The notes under the pieces: generated by a model
Seen by the model: the letters and a program-made list of their open reading frames with translations, nothing else
Database searches by the model: none
Told to the model about the DNA's origin: nothing
In this document: positions 1 through 7,864 of the stretch, one piece after another
How positions within the stretch are numbered: the stretch's first letter is position 1
How the letters are laid out: every line of letters starts with the position of its first letter
Made by a program: the position numbers and the translations under genes
Source: Bdellovibrionales bacterium
GTDB lineage: Bacteria > Bdellovibrionota > FAC87 > UBA2466
DNA: 38,077 nt
Assembly (NCBI GenBank): GCA_005776395.1
Contig: SXPJ01000008.1
Span: forward strand, 1 to 38,077
Direction: 5' to 3'

Positions 1-129
1 ATTAACAGGGCTATCAAAGGACTCAAATGGCAGGCTTACGGCTACAAAGACATGGATTATTTCAAACTTAAAATCCTCCAAAAATGCGGTTACCTAAACT
101 ATCGAAATCTCACTCTCACCCACTTTTAA
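1..129 (+). mobile_element. ISL3-like transposase, C-terminal 42 residues (cut by window edge)
   Basis: Frame 1 is open from the first base to a TAA at 127-129. It reads INRAIKGLKWQAYGYKDMDY, continues with FKLKILQKCG and ends in LTLTHF. The string NRAIKGLKWQAYGYKD followed by a Phe-Lys-Leu-Lys segment is the usual C-terminus of ISL3-family (DDE) transposases (established knowledge, recalled by pattern). Only the tail is present because the gene starts outside the window, so it cannot be said whether the element is intact. The catalytic residues lie upstream and are not visible. Because the window begins inside this gene, the IS may be a repeat at which an assembly stopped. Family assignment is moderately sure; activity is unknown. 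Confidence 0.7.
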
Positions 130-401
130 GGGAAAGAGACTCCTTCATGATCGTTCTTTTTGAAACAGCTTCCATATCAGGAGTCTTTGAACGCTACCAG
201 AACTAACAATGCCTCGACAAAAAATAAAAATTTTCCTCTTTAAAGACTTTCTAATATATTGAAATTACAAGATTTTATGTGTGTTTAAGCCGGGTGTATA
301 CTTATTGTATATTGAATCGTAATGGTGCGCCGTATTACAATTGAAATGTGAGCTAGTTTGCAGAGATGCAAAAAGGTTCACAGAAATAGGAATCGAGCCT
401 T
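130..401. other. AT-rich non-coding stretch between IS remnant and MITE-like element
   Basis: No convincing ORF on either strand. An 8-bp inverted pair, AGACTCCT at 137-144 and AGGAGTCT at 179-186, lies just past the transposase stop. The outer arm (AAAGAGACTCC, 133-143) could be the right end of the IS, since ISL3 ends usually begin with GG when read inward, but the second IS end is not in the window. A TATACT at 297-302 resembles a -10 box without a good -35. Nothing else is recognised here. Confidence 0.5.
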
Positions 402-519
402 AAAACTTTGGGGGCGGCAGACTAACCCGAAATGACAAACCCCCGAAACCGGAATCCTCTTGCTAGGCAGACCCCTCGCTTAGCCGTTTATTTTGGTGTT
501 CTGCCGCCCCCAAAACTTT
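402..519. mobile_element. MITE-like element, 102 bp, with 11-bp TIRs and 8-bp target duplication
   Basis: The element spans 410-511. It starts with GGGGGCGGCAG (410-420) and ends with its exact reverse complement CTGCCGCCCCC (501-511). The flanks carry the same 8-base word in direct orientation, AAAACTTT at 402-409 and at 512-519, as expected of a target-site duplication. There is no ORF inside, so any movement would need a transposase in trans. The interior can form a 7-bp hairpin (GCTAGGC 461-467 with GCTTAGC 477-483). ISL3, IS66, IS6 and IS256 families make 8-bp duplications (established knowledge), and an ISL3-like transposase lies 0.3 kb away, so mobilisation by that family is possible but unproven. 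The alternative is a structured RNA closed by the 11-bp stem. Confidence 0.6.
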
Positions 520-521
520 TC

Positions 522-549
522 TTGACCCTCACAGTTCAAAACCGATAAA
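522..549 (+). promoter_or_regulatory. Candidate sigma-70 promoter of tsaB
   Basis: TTGACC at 522-527 (5 of 6 to consensus) and GATAAA at 544-549 (4 of 6) are separated by 16 bases. The -35 box begins only two bases after the right-hand direct repeat of the MITE-like element. Predicted transcription would start near 556, only about five bases before the tsaB ATG, which would make the message almost leaderless. This agrees with the absence of a Shine-Dalgarno sequence. Confidence 0.4.
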
Positions 550-560
550 CCCAATAAACA

Positions 561-1259
561 ATGAATAAATTAAATGAATATTGGCTGAGTGTAGATCTCT
601 CATCCCCCAAGGGAACCTTGGCCATACACAAAGCTACTCCCCATGGAGATTTAGAGTTAATTGCCTCTAAAACTCTCACTGAAACGGGAGATCACTCAGA
701 GTCTTTTATTCCTAAGCTGGAATTAACCCTCAAAGAAAATAGATTATCTCTATCTCAAATCCATCGATTTATTACCTCCTCAGGCCCTGGATCATTTACG
801 GGATTAAGAGTTGCCTTTGCTTCATTAAAGGCTTTGGCTTATGGAAGAAAATCTCCAATAGACGTTTTAAGTGGCTCTGAAGCCCGAGCTCTAAGATGGC
901 TTAAAAATCAAAACCCGATGACTCATGATGAGATTCAGGTTTTAACCTACATAACGGCCGATCGTTTTGTGGCTGCTCAATTTAAAATTGATGCTAATAA
1001 TTCGTACTCATTCATTGAGGATAAAAGTTATTCAGATGGGTCCTTCTTAGCTTCAGGAAGATCAATTGCTGTTCTTTTGGACGACCGAGTTGCAAGAACT
1101 TCCGTGCCGGCAAATCCTTCTATTTTAATCGCTTCACAACCCTTACACGCTGAGATGCTTGGAGAGGCTTTACTTAAAGCCTCAACTAGAAAGACTTATC
1201 AGTCTGTCTCTGATTGGATTCAACTAACTCCAAACTATTTTGGAAGCACTCGATTTTAA
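561..1259 (+). CDS. tsaB: tRNA t6A37 threonylcarbamoyltransferase complex subunit TsaB
   Basis: The 232-residue protein belongs to the TsaB/YeaZ branch of the ASKHA fold. TsaB binds TsaD and TsaE to transfer threonylcarbamoyl to A37 of ANN-decoding tRNAs in the cytoplasm. The N-terminal strand (YWLSVDLSSPKGTLAI, about residues 7-22) and the motif SSGPGSFTGLRVAFASLKAL (about 69-88) are diagnostic of the family. Length is normal. The ATG at 561 has no Shine-Dalgarno sequence; a promoter-like pair ends at 549, so translation may begin on an almost leaderless message. It is a single gene, convergent with the ABC operon, with only two bases between the stop codons. tsaD, tsaE and tsaC are not in the window. 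TsaB itself is a non-catalytic partner, and the function is confident. Confidence 0.92.
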   Translation: MNKLNEYWLSVDLSSPKGTLAIHKATPHGDLELIASKTLTETGDHSESFIPKLELTLKENRLSLSQIHRFITSSGPGSFTGLRVAFASLKALAYGRKSPIDVLSGSEARALRWLKNQNPMTHDEIQVLTYITADRFVAAQFKIDANNSYSFIEDKSYSDGSFLASGRSIAVLLDDRVARTSVPANPSILIASQPLHAEMLGEALLKASTRKTYQSVSDWIQLTPNYFGSTRF

Positions 1260-1261
1260 AT

Positions 1262-2842
1262 TTATCTTCTTCTTCTTCTTGCCCAAACCACAGTTCCAGT
1301 TCCAAACATTAAAAGAGGTGCAAATACAATCGACGCAAGATTAATAACTCTCATCCGTGTTTCTGTAATCTCAAATTCACTGGTATTCGCGGGACGAGGT
1401 CGAATAGAGATTAGATCCTCCTCATGAGCTAACCAACTCAACATGTTCTGAAAAAGATCTGAATTAATTCCAAACCGTCTTCCACTGTTTGATGCGAAAT
1501 CAGAATCTCCGACAACCACCATTCTAAACTCAGGCTCCTTTTTATCCTCAGCCTTAGGGTTTTCCGTGTTTTTTTCTGCTCCTGCTTTAACCGTAACCTT
1601 ACCGGAAATCGAAACCGCCAAAGATAAGGGTCCTTTGCGATCTGAGTTAGGATTAGGAGTTACCTGATTGTCTTTTAATTCCGATTCAAAACTTTTCGCG
1701 CTAGTAGAGAACAGACTTGTTACTTTAAATTCCTGAGCCGTTTTTTCTGCTTTTTCTATCGGAGTCGCAATTGGAAAAAGACTGATCTGTTTAGCATCTC
1801 GAGTAATCTCGCTCTCTTTGCTGTAATTGGTCACTATGGGGGTGAGCGGATTTCCACCCGCCAACTGTTGTAACGGATTTAACTCTACCACTGTCTTCTT
1901 AGGGGTAAATAGGATCCCATATTTGGCTAAAAAGCTCTTTAAGGTGGGCGAAGAAATAGGCTCTGCCATAACCAGACACTTGCCCCCTTTAGCTAAATAG
2001 GCTTCAAGAGCGCGCACCTCAGGTTCAAAAAGATCAGATCTGGGAGCTGCTAAAACAATAATACTCGCATCGTCAGGTACCAAGCCCTTTTCAACTAGAA
2101 TCAGCTCTTCAACCTTATATCTACCACTCTCTAACTGCTCTTTGATTTCGGAGTAACCCTCTTTGCCCGTCTCTGAAAGAAGCTTCTCCCCATGCCCTGA
2201 CACAAAATAGATCTTTTTCTTGTCCCCTTTAGAGACCTGAATAATTGCATTGGTAATTTTTTCTTCTAACTTAGGATCCTCAGGTCCTAAAAGATTTTCT
2301 ACTCGAGAAGTTCGTGTATCGCTCTCCACAATAACGGTGCCAGCTTGCTTGATGTTATATTTTTGAACAATCAAAGGATCTTTATCTACATCGATATATT
2401 CTTTTTTAAGCCTTGGAGTGTAATAGGTATATTTTTCAAATATTCGATCAAACTCTCCTCTTTGGGTTGGATTGATAAAAGCCTTAAGCTTAATTTCGGT
2501 AGGAAGCCCTTTAAGAACTTTAATGGACTCCTCCGATAAAGTATGAAGTTTGTTCTTAGTTAAATCTTTTTTTACATCATACTTAGTCGCAATAAGGTTC
2601 ACAAAAATTAGAATTCCAAAAGCGATCACCGACATAAAAACAGCATTCAATCCATATCGGGCGGCTTTACGGGAAAACACTCCACAAAAAAAGGCTCTTT
2701 CTTGGGTAAAATAAATAATGTACCCCAAGGCTGCGACTCCCAATGATATCTGCCAGACCAATGGAAATTGGGGGCTCAAATAGGCCGATATAGCAGTGAC
2801 TGCAGTTCCGGTTAAGGCCATGATGATAGCGATCATACTCAT
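1262..2842 (-). CDS. GldG-like auxiliary subunit of an ABC exporter
   Basis: 526 residues. Three N-terminal membrane segments (about 3-22, 28-46, 64-86) are followed by a long periplasmic region and a C-terminal membrane helix (about 500-520) ending in WARRRRR. The periplasmic part has the look of the ABC_transp_aux (GldG-type) domain: a stretch KKIYFVSGHGEKLLSETGKE (about 208-227) and later IIVLAAPRS and KCLVMAEP. Its start lies four bases downstream of the permease stop, so it is the third gene of a tight operon ATPase-permease-GldG. In Bacteroidetes GldAFG is needed for gliding; in other lineages the same trio occurs without gliding and the substrate is unknown. No substrate can be deduced here. 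An Ala/Glu/Lys-rich insertion around 420-437 looks like a flexible linker. Confidence 0.8.
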   Translation of the reverse strand: MSMIAIIMALTGTAVTAISAYLSPQFPLVWQISLGVAALGYIIYFTQERAFFCGVFSRKAARYGLNAVFMSVIAFGILIFVNLIATKYDVKKDLTKNKLHTLSEESIKVLKGLPTEIKLKAFINPTQRGEFDRIFEKYTYYTPRLKKEYIDVDKDPLIVQKYNIKQAGTVIVESDTRTSRVENLLGPEDPKLEEKITNAIIQVSKGDKKKIYFVSGHGEKLLSETGKEGYSEIKEQLESGRYKVEELILVEKGLVPDDASIIVLAAPRSDLFEPEVRALEAYLAKGGKCLVMAEPISSPTLKSFLAKYGILFTPKKTVVELNPLQQLAGGNPLTPIVTNYSKESEITRDAKQISLFPIATPIEKAEKTAQEFKVTSLFSTSAKSFESELKDNQVTPNPNSDRKGPLSLAVSISGKVTVKAGAEKNTENPKAEDKKEPEFRMVVVGDSDFASNSGRRFGINSDLFQNMLSWLAHEEDLISIRPRPANTSEFEITETRMRVINLASIVFAPLLMFGTGTVVWARRRRR

Positions 2843-2846
2843 AGAG

Positions 2847-3620
2847 TTATCTCCAACGGTTGCTTTCGACCACTCGATGGGTCAAGAAAAGGGTAAATAG
2901 CGTAAAGGAAAGGAAGTAAACGACATCCTTAATATGCACCAATCCTTCAGTAAATGAATTAAAGTGCCCCAAAGGAGAGAGATAAACCAAGGTGGGCCCC
3001 CACTGAATAGGTCCCCATGAAGCACTTACTCCTTGCCCTAGCGATTGCAATAACCAAAGAAATAGTAATGCAATAAAGGTCCAAACTGCCGCTATGGCTT
3101 GGCTTGAGGTCATTGCTGATATGAGAGCGCCTAAAGAAACATAGCAGGCCAAAGCTAAAGCCAGCCCCAGATAAGTAGATCCGATAATTTTAAGCTCGGG
3201 ATTTCCCCAAAGAACCATAAAGAAAACATAAATGGCCGAGAGGGAAAGCATAATTAACATCAATGCATAGGCAGAGAAAAACTTTCCCAATACAATTTCA
3301 AACTCTTTAATCGGTGTTGTGAGCAACAACTCAAGAGTATTTTGACGTTTCTCCTCGGAAAAAAGCCTCATCGTTAAAAATGGCGTCACGAAACAGAGAA
3401 TGAAGGCCATGTTTTGATAGAGATAGGTAGCAAGCTTATCTAGAGTAATTCCCTGAGCCTGTCCAAACTGTTGAGCTGTGTTGAACTGCTGATAAAGGGC
3501 AACAAACTTCGCAAAAATAACCCCCATCACAAAAAGAAAAACTCCCAAGACCACGTAGGCGATAGGAGAGCTAAAATAGGACCGAAGCTCTTTTTTAATA
3601 ATCGCTGTTGCCCCTCTCAT
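2847..3620 (-). CDS. ABC-2 type permease, GldF-like
   Basis: 257 residues with about six predicted membrane segments (about 20-38, 68-88, 110-136, 146-166, 170-192, 234-250). The start AIIKKELRSYFSSPIAYVV and the cytoplasmic loop EEKRQNTLELLLTTPIKEFE (about 89-108) are typical of ABC-2 permeases of the GldF/NosY type. The loop is the usual coupling region with the ATPase. The ATG overlaps the ATPase stop by four bases (3617-3620), which implies translational coupling. It should form the membrane pore of the exporter with the ATPase encoded upstream and the GldG-like subunit downstream. Substrate unknown. Confidence 0.85.
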   Translation of the reverse strand: MRGATAIIKKELRSYFSSPIAYVVLGVFLFVMGVIFAKFVALYQQFNTAQQFGQAQGITLDKLATYLYQNMAFILCFVTPFLTMRLFSEEKRQNTLELLLTTPIKEFEIVLGKFFSAYALMLIMLSLSAIYVFFMVLWGNPELKIIGSTYLGLALALACYVSLGALISAMTSSQAIAAVWTFIALLFLWLLQSLGQGVSASWGPIQWGPTLVYLSPLGHFNSFTEGLVHIKDVVYFLSFTLFTLFLTHRVVESNRWR

Positions 3621-4555
3621 AGAGATATCCCCCGTTTTCCGCTGATTAAATTTAAATAATAATCTTCTAACGCCAACTGAACAGGAGACATTCGAACAAG
3701 TCCCGCATTGTTATTGACGACCACTTTTGCAATCTCTGCCATGATCTCTTCCCGGGCATCGGATTCCACAATGATGCGCTCTTTGCCATTAGACAAACAC
3801 TGGACGCTACGAACGCCATTGACCAATTTCAGAGACTCAATTACCGATTCAGAGGATCGCTGCACTACCAATTCAGTTTTAGTTGTAACTCCTGTGGCCC
3901 CCAAAGAATTAATATCCTCTTGAGCTACAATTTTTCCGCAGTCGATCACAATAATTCGATCGCAAGTCGCAGCCACTTCGGAAAGAATATGTGTACTATA
4001 AATAACCGTTCGCTCAGATCTCAGCGACTTGATTAGCCCCCTGGCTTCACTCACCTGCTTAGGATCAAGTCCCACTGTAGGCTCATCTAAAATTAACACT
4101 TCCGGATCATGAATAAGAGCCTGAGCCAAACCCACTCTTTGGCGATAACCTTTAGATAAATTTCCAATGAGACGATTTTGTACATCGCCAAGCTGACATC
4201 GCTCAATGACAGCTCCAATTTTTTTCTTTTTTTCCGACTTTGGGATTCTTCTTAAATTGGCTACAAAATCCAAATATTCAGAAACCAATAGCTCCAAATA
4301 GATAGGAGGATTCTCAGGAAGGTATCCTATTCTTTTTTTAACTTCATAAGGGCTCTCAAAAACATCAAACCCCGCGATACTCGCAGTCCCTAAAGAGGCT
4401 GGCATAAAACAGGTAAGAATTTTCATCGTAGTCGACTTACCTGCACCGTTCTGCCCCAAAAACCCTAAGATTTCCCCACGTTTTACACTAAAAGAAATGT
4501 TATCTACGGCCAATCGGTCACCGTATTTTTTTGTAATCCCTTTTACTTCAATCAT
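3617..4555 (-). CDS. ABC transporter ATP-binding protein, GldA-like
   Basis: 312 residues, first gene of the three-gene exporter operon. All nucleotide-binding motifs are present: Walker A GQNGAGKST (34-42), signature LSKGY (133-137; Lys replaces the common Gly of LSGGQ, frequent in this subfamily), Walker B VLILDEP (153-159) and the switch His in STH (189). The C-terminal 90 residues form the small regulatory domain often seen in GldA/CcmA-type ATPases. A good promoter lies at 4609-4638 and a GGAG about 11 bases upstream of the ATG. The protein powers transport through the ABC-2 permease; the cargo cannot be read from sequence. Confidence 0.88.
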   Translation of the reverse strand: MIEVKGITKKYGDRLAVDNISFSVKRGEILGFLGQNGAGKSTTMKILTCFMPASLGTASIAGFDVFESPYEVKKRIGYLPENPPIYLELLVSEYLDFVANLRRIPKSEKKKKIGAVIERCQLGDVQNRLIGNLSKGYRQRVGLAQALIHDPEVLILDEPTVGLDPKQVSEARGLIKSLRSERTVIYSTHILSEVAATCDRIIVIDCGKIVAQEDINSLGATGVTTKTELVVQRSSESVIESLKLVNGVRSVQCLSNGKERIIVESDAREEIMAEIAKVVVNNNAGLVRMSPVQLALEDYYLNLISGKRGISL

Positions 4556-4608
4556 AAATTAAGAACTCCAGTCGCGTTTAAACGTCTTGAACTGTAAAAT
4601 CGTGACGT

Positions 4609-4638
4609 ATTTTAGGAATCATACTTTTCTTTTGTCAA
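4609..4638 (-). promoter_or_regulatory. Sigma-70 promoter of the gld-like ABC operon
   Basis: Read on the minus strand, a perfect -35 TTGACA (4638-4633) is followed after 18 bases by TAAAAT (4614-4609; 5 of 6). Transcription would start near 4602, leaving about 47 bases of leader before the ATPase ATG at 4555. It is the best consensus promoter in the window. A 6-bp hairpin (CCCATG 4657-4662 with CATGGG 4667-4672) lies upstream of it and has no adjacent T-run on the minus strand. Confidence 0.6.
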
Positions 4639-4738
4639 GCATAGCTCACACTCTTCCCCATGTAGCCATGGGTATCTAACTTTTTTCAGGTTTTTCGAAG
4701 GACACATGAAGTATTTTATCGACTCAGCTTCAGGAGGC

Positions 4739-5764
4739 TTAAAAACGACCGCGAGAGAAAAAGGTGGCAGGATTTACGGGTATCCCATTTTTTCGAATTT
4801 CATAGTGTAAATGGGGCCCTGTTGAACGCCCTGTATTTCCCACCTGAGAAATGGTTTCACCCCGCTTTATTTTGGCCCCTTGACCCACAAACACAGCTGA
4901 ATTGTGCCCGAACAAAGTTCTGATGCCATAACCATGATCGATAACAATAACTTTCCCATAGCCCTCACGATATCCTGAAAAGATAACATCCCCATCTGCA
5001 GGGGCGCGAACTGGAGTTCCCGGCTCAGCAGCAATATCCACTCCAGAATGGAGTCGATAGCTTCCATCATAAGGATTTCTTCGATACCCAAAATTAGAGG
5101 AGATCCAACCGGCAATGGGCAACAAAGAGGGGGTCGCATTGATCACTGCACTCTTTGCAATTAAATAGGTGTGGAGCTTGGATAATTCATTTTCGGTCTC
5201 TTCACCGATAACTTCAAGTTTTTGAAGCTTCTCCTCAAGTCTTGGATTTGTAGGATTAAAAGCCACATTGGAAAAATCTGGTTCAGAAAGAAAATTCTGA
5301 GAGCGCTTATCATTTCGACTCGATGGAATTCTCTCGGGCTCTATTTCAACGGGCCCCACCGGCATTTCAACTTGATTTTTCCCACCCCCCTGACCAGTTA
5401 AAATTTGAAGTTTTTTTGCATAATTTCTAACTCTTTCGATAGTGCTCTCCATCGAATCAACCTTATTACGAACCGTCTGAACTTCCTGGCGCAGCTTGAA
5501 ATTCTCCCCTTTAAGGGCCTTGTTTTCGCCCATTCGACCTAAGACATGAAAGTAATCGATCCCCATAATTACTAAAAAGACTGTCATTAAAGAGAAAAGG
5601 GCCACCCCAAGTTTTACTAACAGGAAAGGCACAACAATCTTATGAACCTCTCGAGTTTTCTCGGGAATTACCATAACGGTTATAAACCGCTCGTTCCACC
5701 ATCGTTTTTTTCTAGAACCTAACGTATCAAGCCTCTCTCTTCTTCGACTCGGCGTTCCTAACAA
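4739..5764 (-). CDS. Membrane-anchored M23 family peptidoglycan endopeptidase
   Basis: 341 residues. A basic N-terminus is followed by one membrane helix (about 45-66) and a coiled coil (about 72-125), then a linker and a C-terminal LytM/M23 domain (about 220-335). The zinc and catalytic residues are visible: HSGVDIAA (His/Asp of HxxxD) and GPHLHYEIR (HxH). Also seen are GYGKVIVIDHG and FGHNSAV, typical of active M23 enzymes rather than degenerate EnvC/NlpD types. It should cleave peptide cross-links in the periplasm, anchored in the inner membrane. The only in-frame start before the conserved KKRWW segment is TTG at 5764; the next upstream codon of note is a TGA at 5776. The PP2C gene ends 55 bases upstream, so it may be the last gene of that operon. 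Confidence 0.85.
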   Translation of the reverse strand: MLGTPSRRRERLDTLGSRKKRWWNERFITVMVIPEKTREVHKIVVPFLLVKLGVALFSLMTVFLVIMGIDYFHVLGRMGENKALKGENFKLRQEVQTVRNKVDSMESTIERVRNYAKKLQILTGQGGGKNQVEMPVGPVEIEPERIPSSRNDKRSQNFLSEPDFSNVAFNPTNPRLEEKLQKLEVIGEETENELSKLHTYLIAKSAVINATPSLLPIAGWISSNFGYRRNPYDGSYRLHSGVDIAAEPGTPVRAPADGDVIFSGYREGYGKVIVIDHGYGIRTLFGHNSAVFVGQGAKIKRGETISQVGNTGRSTGPHLHYEIRKNGIPVNPATFFSRGRF

Positions 5765-5819
5765 AATGATCTGTCATCTAAGCATCAGCAAATCGCTTTA
5801 GTCAAATTATGGCTAAATC

Positions 5820-6536
5820 TTAGGGAACAACCTGACAAACAACGATAGTAATATTGTCGGCCCCGCCTCTTGAGTTGGCCAATGCAATTAAATTCTTAAC
5901 ACTGGTCTCTAGGGAGTTTGATTCCAGCTGTTCTAGCATCTCATGACTTTTCACAAGGCCTGAAAGGCCATCAGAACAGAGGAGAAACCTATCATTAAGT
6001 TGAAGCTTTCTTCGATAAACATCTACAACCACCTCTTTTTGATACCCCACAGAACGAGTTATCACATGTTGAAACTCATGATTCTCAATGTCTTCGGGAG
6101 ATATAATTCCAGCCCTGACCTCTTCCTGAACTACCGTATGATCTTCTGTGATCTGCCAAACAGCGCCCTGAGAAAACAGATAGACTCGACTATCCCCAAC
6201 CTGAGCTATGTAACCGTAATTTTCATGACTGAGTAGAGCTACGACTGTAGTTCCCATATCTTTTAGGTTTTCATTCTTTTGCCCCTCGGTATAAATTTTT
6301 TCCGAGGCGGCATTCACAGCCTTTTCGAGCCTTTCTCTTGGAGAAAGATCTTTGTACTCTCGACAAAAACTCTGTGTTGTTTCTGCGGCCAACTTACTGG
6401 CAACCTCTCCGCCAAGGTGCCCCCCCATTCCATCAGCTACAATATAAAGGCCTAAATTTTCATCGACCAAAAAAGTGTCTTGATTGTTCTTCCTCTTTAC
6501 TCCGACATCAGTCATTCCAAAAACTTGAATTTTCAT
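5820..6536 (-). CDS. PP2C-family Ser/Thr protein phosphatase (PrpC/Stp-like)
   Basis: 238 residues, the normal size of bacterial single-domain PP2C enzymes. The metal-binding motifs are all present: NNQDTFLVD (about 17-25), VADGMGGHLGGEVAS (about 33-47), GDSRVYLF, CSDGLSGLV and GGADNITIVV near the end. It should be an Mn/Mg-dependent cytoplasmic phosphatase that reverses Ser/Thr phosphorylation. Its ATG overlaps the pmbA stop by four bases. No Hanks-type kinase or FHA protein occurs in the window, so the cognate kinase must be elsewhere, which is unusual because the pair is often adjacent. Confidence 0.92.
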   Translation of the reverse strand: MKIQVFGMTDVGVKRKNNQDTFLVDENLGLYIVADGMGGHLGGEVASKLAAETTQSFCREYKDLSPRERLEKAVNAASEKIYTEGQKNENLKDMGTTVVALLSHENYGYIAQVGDSRVYLFSQGAVWQITEDHTVVQEEVRAGIISPEDIENHEFQHVITRSVGYQKEVVVDVYRRKLQLNDRFLLCSDGLSGLVKSHEMLEQLESNSLETSVKNLIALANSRGGADNITIVVCQVVP

Positions 6537-7861
6537 ATGTCACTTAACGGCATTTTTTCAAGGAAAACTGAGGGGGCACCATACCGTCCCCAAAATTCTA
6601 AGTCATTAGCCACCAAAGTAACTTCTTTAAAAATTTCAACGGGATCCACGGTTATAAATAACTGACTTAAGGGCTCAACAGGTTCCCCCTTTTCAACCCT
6701 CCAACCATGCCCTAAAAGCCCCAACTTGCCATCGCGCGTCAGTTCTTTACCCCATTTATCCAAACACTCGAGATAAATTCCGTCCTCCATCTCCTTAAAC
6801 AGATCCCTAAGGCTGTGATTAGACGGGAGCAAGTAACAATTTGTGATTCCTACGGCAGGAATATTATTTTCATTTAAAACCAGATTCGCAGTACTCGCTC
6901 GATTGTAACGAGCCGCGCTCGAAGCATCATGAAAGAACGTCTTTAAAATTCCGTTTTCAATAAGACGCGTCTCTTGTGAGGAGGAACCCTCAAAATCAAA
7001 CTCTTGATAACCTTCCCCGCCCAAATAAAGACCGTTATCAACAATGCTAACCTTATCTGAAAAAATCTGTCGGCCTATCCATTGTGAAGCCTTCGATTTT
7101 CCAATCACCGCTGAACTCCCATTTAAAAGAGCCTCAATACTTTTGAGTAATGTGGTGACGACTAACCCATTTAAAATATATTTTCCAGAGGGCGCAGAGT
7201 TCACGGTTTTCGCCTGTGTTAAACGATTTGATCTCCTCATAAGGGCTTCTAAAAAGGGCTCCTTTGATTTAAAGGGGTGCGAAAACCCCCTTGATTCTTC
7301 AATGCGATAAAAACCACTCATTCCTTGGTTAACGACTCCCAACTGAAATCGTTGAAATCGACCTGAGTTAGAGCGAATCAATTTTTCAGTTTTCCTAGTA
7401 ATTATCCTCGAATCTTGTTGTTCTAAATACCTCTCCTCAAGACCCACGGGCTGAATAGTAAGACGAGAAAATAAACTCTCAAAAAAGTTAGGCTCTGCAG
7501 ATACCTCTGTCGTAGATTCCAAAGTTTGATCTTTTCCAATTGAAGCTTCAGGTTTCCAAAGAGGAAAGCGAAACCAGGGATCAACTGCTGTGTGCTCTGC
7601 TAACTCAAAAGCTTTATCGATCATGGAGTTTAAATCTTTTTCATTACAAAAAACAGTGGTGGCTACACCCAGCCTCTTTCGAAGCAGCACTCGAATCTGA
7701 ACCCACCCAAAAGAATTTCTAGACTCGCTAATAGATTCGCCATTTTTAAAATGGCTAAACCTATTTTGGCTTCGTTGACAAGTAAGTTCGTAGTCCTCCG
7801 CGGCCACCAACTTTGGGTGCTGTTTAAGAAAATCTACGGCTGATTCTAAATTAATATTCAA
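6533..7861 (-). CDS. pmbA: TldD/PmbA family protein, PmbA (TldE)-like
   Basis: 442 residues. The N-terminal domain carries the family pattern of a strand of alternating polar residues and GWVQIRVLLRKRLGVATT (about 49-66). The C-terminal half has the PmbA type run of SGKYILNGLVVTTLLKS and LIENGILKTFFHDASSAARY. The HExxxH zinc motif of TldD is absent, so this is the non-metal TldE/PmbA partner. In enterobacteria TldD and TldE form a heterodimeric protease of unfolded peptides, acting on microcin B17 and CcdA. It starts three bases after nadK ends and overlaps the PP2C start by four bases. No tldD gene is in the window. The assignment rests on motif pattern, and the exact role here is unknown. 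Confidence 0.82.
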   Translation of the reverse strand: MNINLESAVDFLKQHPKLVAAEDYELTCQRSQNRFSHFKNGESISESRNSFGWVQIRVLLRKRLGVATTVFCNEKDLNSMIDKAFELAEHTAVDPWFRFPLWKPEASIGKDQTLESTTEVSAEPNFFESLFSRLTIQPVGLEERYLEQQDSRIITRKTEKLIRSNSGRFQRFQLGVVNQGMSGFYRIEESRGFSHPFKSKEPFLEALMRRSNRLTQAKTVNSAPSGKYILNGLVVTTLLKSIEALLNGSSAVIGKSKASQWIGRQIFSDKVSIVDNGLYLGGEGYQEFDFEGSSSQETRLIENGILKTFFHDASSAARYNRASTANLVLNENNIPAVGITNCYLLPSNHSLRDLFKEMEDGIYLECLDKWGKELTRDGKLGLLGHGWRVEKGEPVEPLSQLFITVDPVEIFKEVTLVANDLEFWGRYGAPSVFLEKMPLSDI

Positions 7862-7864
7862 TGG

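Noticed and set aside
384-400. tRNA T-arm-like AGGAATCGAGCCT
   Set aside because: Read on the minus strand the loop sequence looks right, but the stem has only three pairs and no other tRNA parts occur nearby.
402-519. Element read as 4.5S SRP RNA, 6S RNA or tmRNA because of its GC-rich closing stem
   Set aside because: It lacks the SRP apical motif with GGAAGCAGCC, is too short for 6S RNA and tmRNA, and the 8-bp direct repeat fits a mobile element better.
4867-5139. 90-residue minus-strand ORF
   Set aside because: It is an alternative frame of the M23 peptidase domain, whose metal ligands are all in the other frame.
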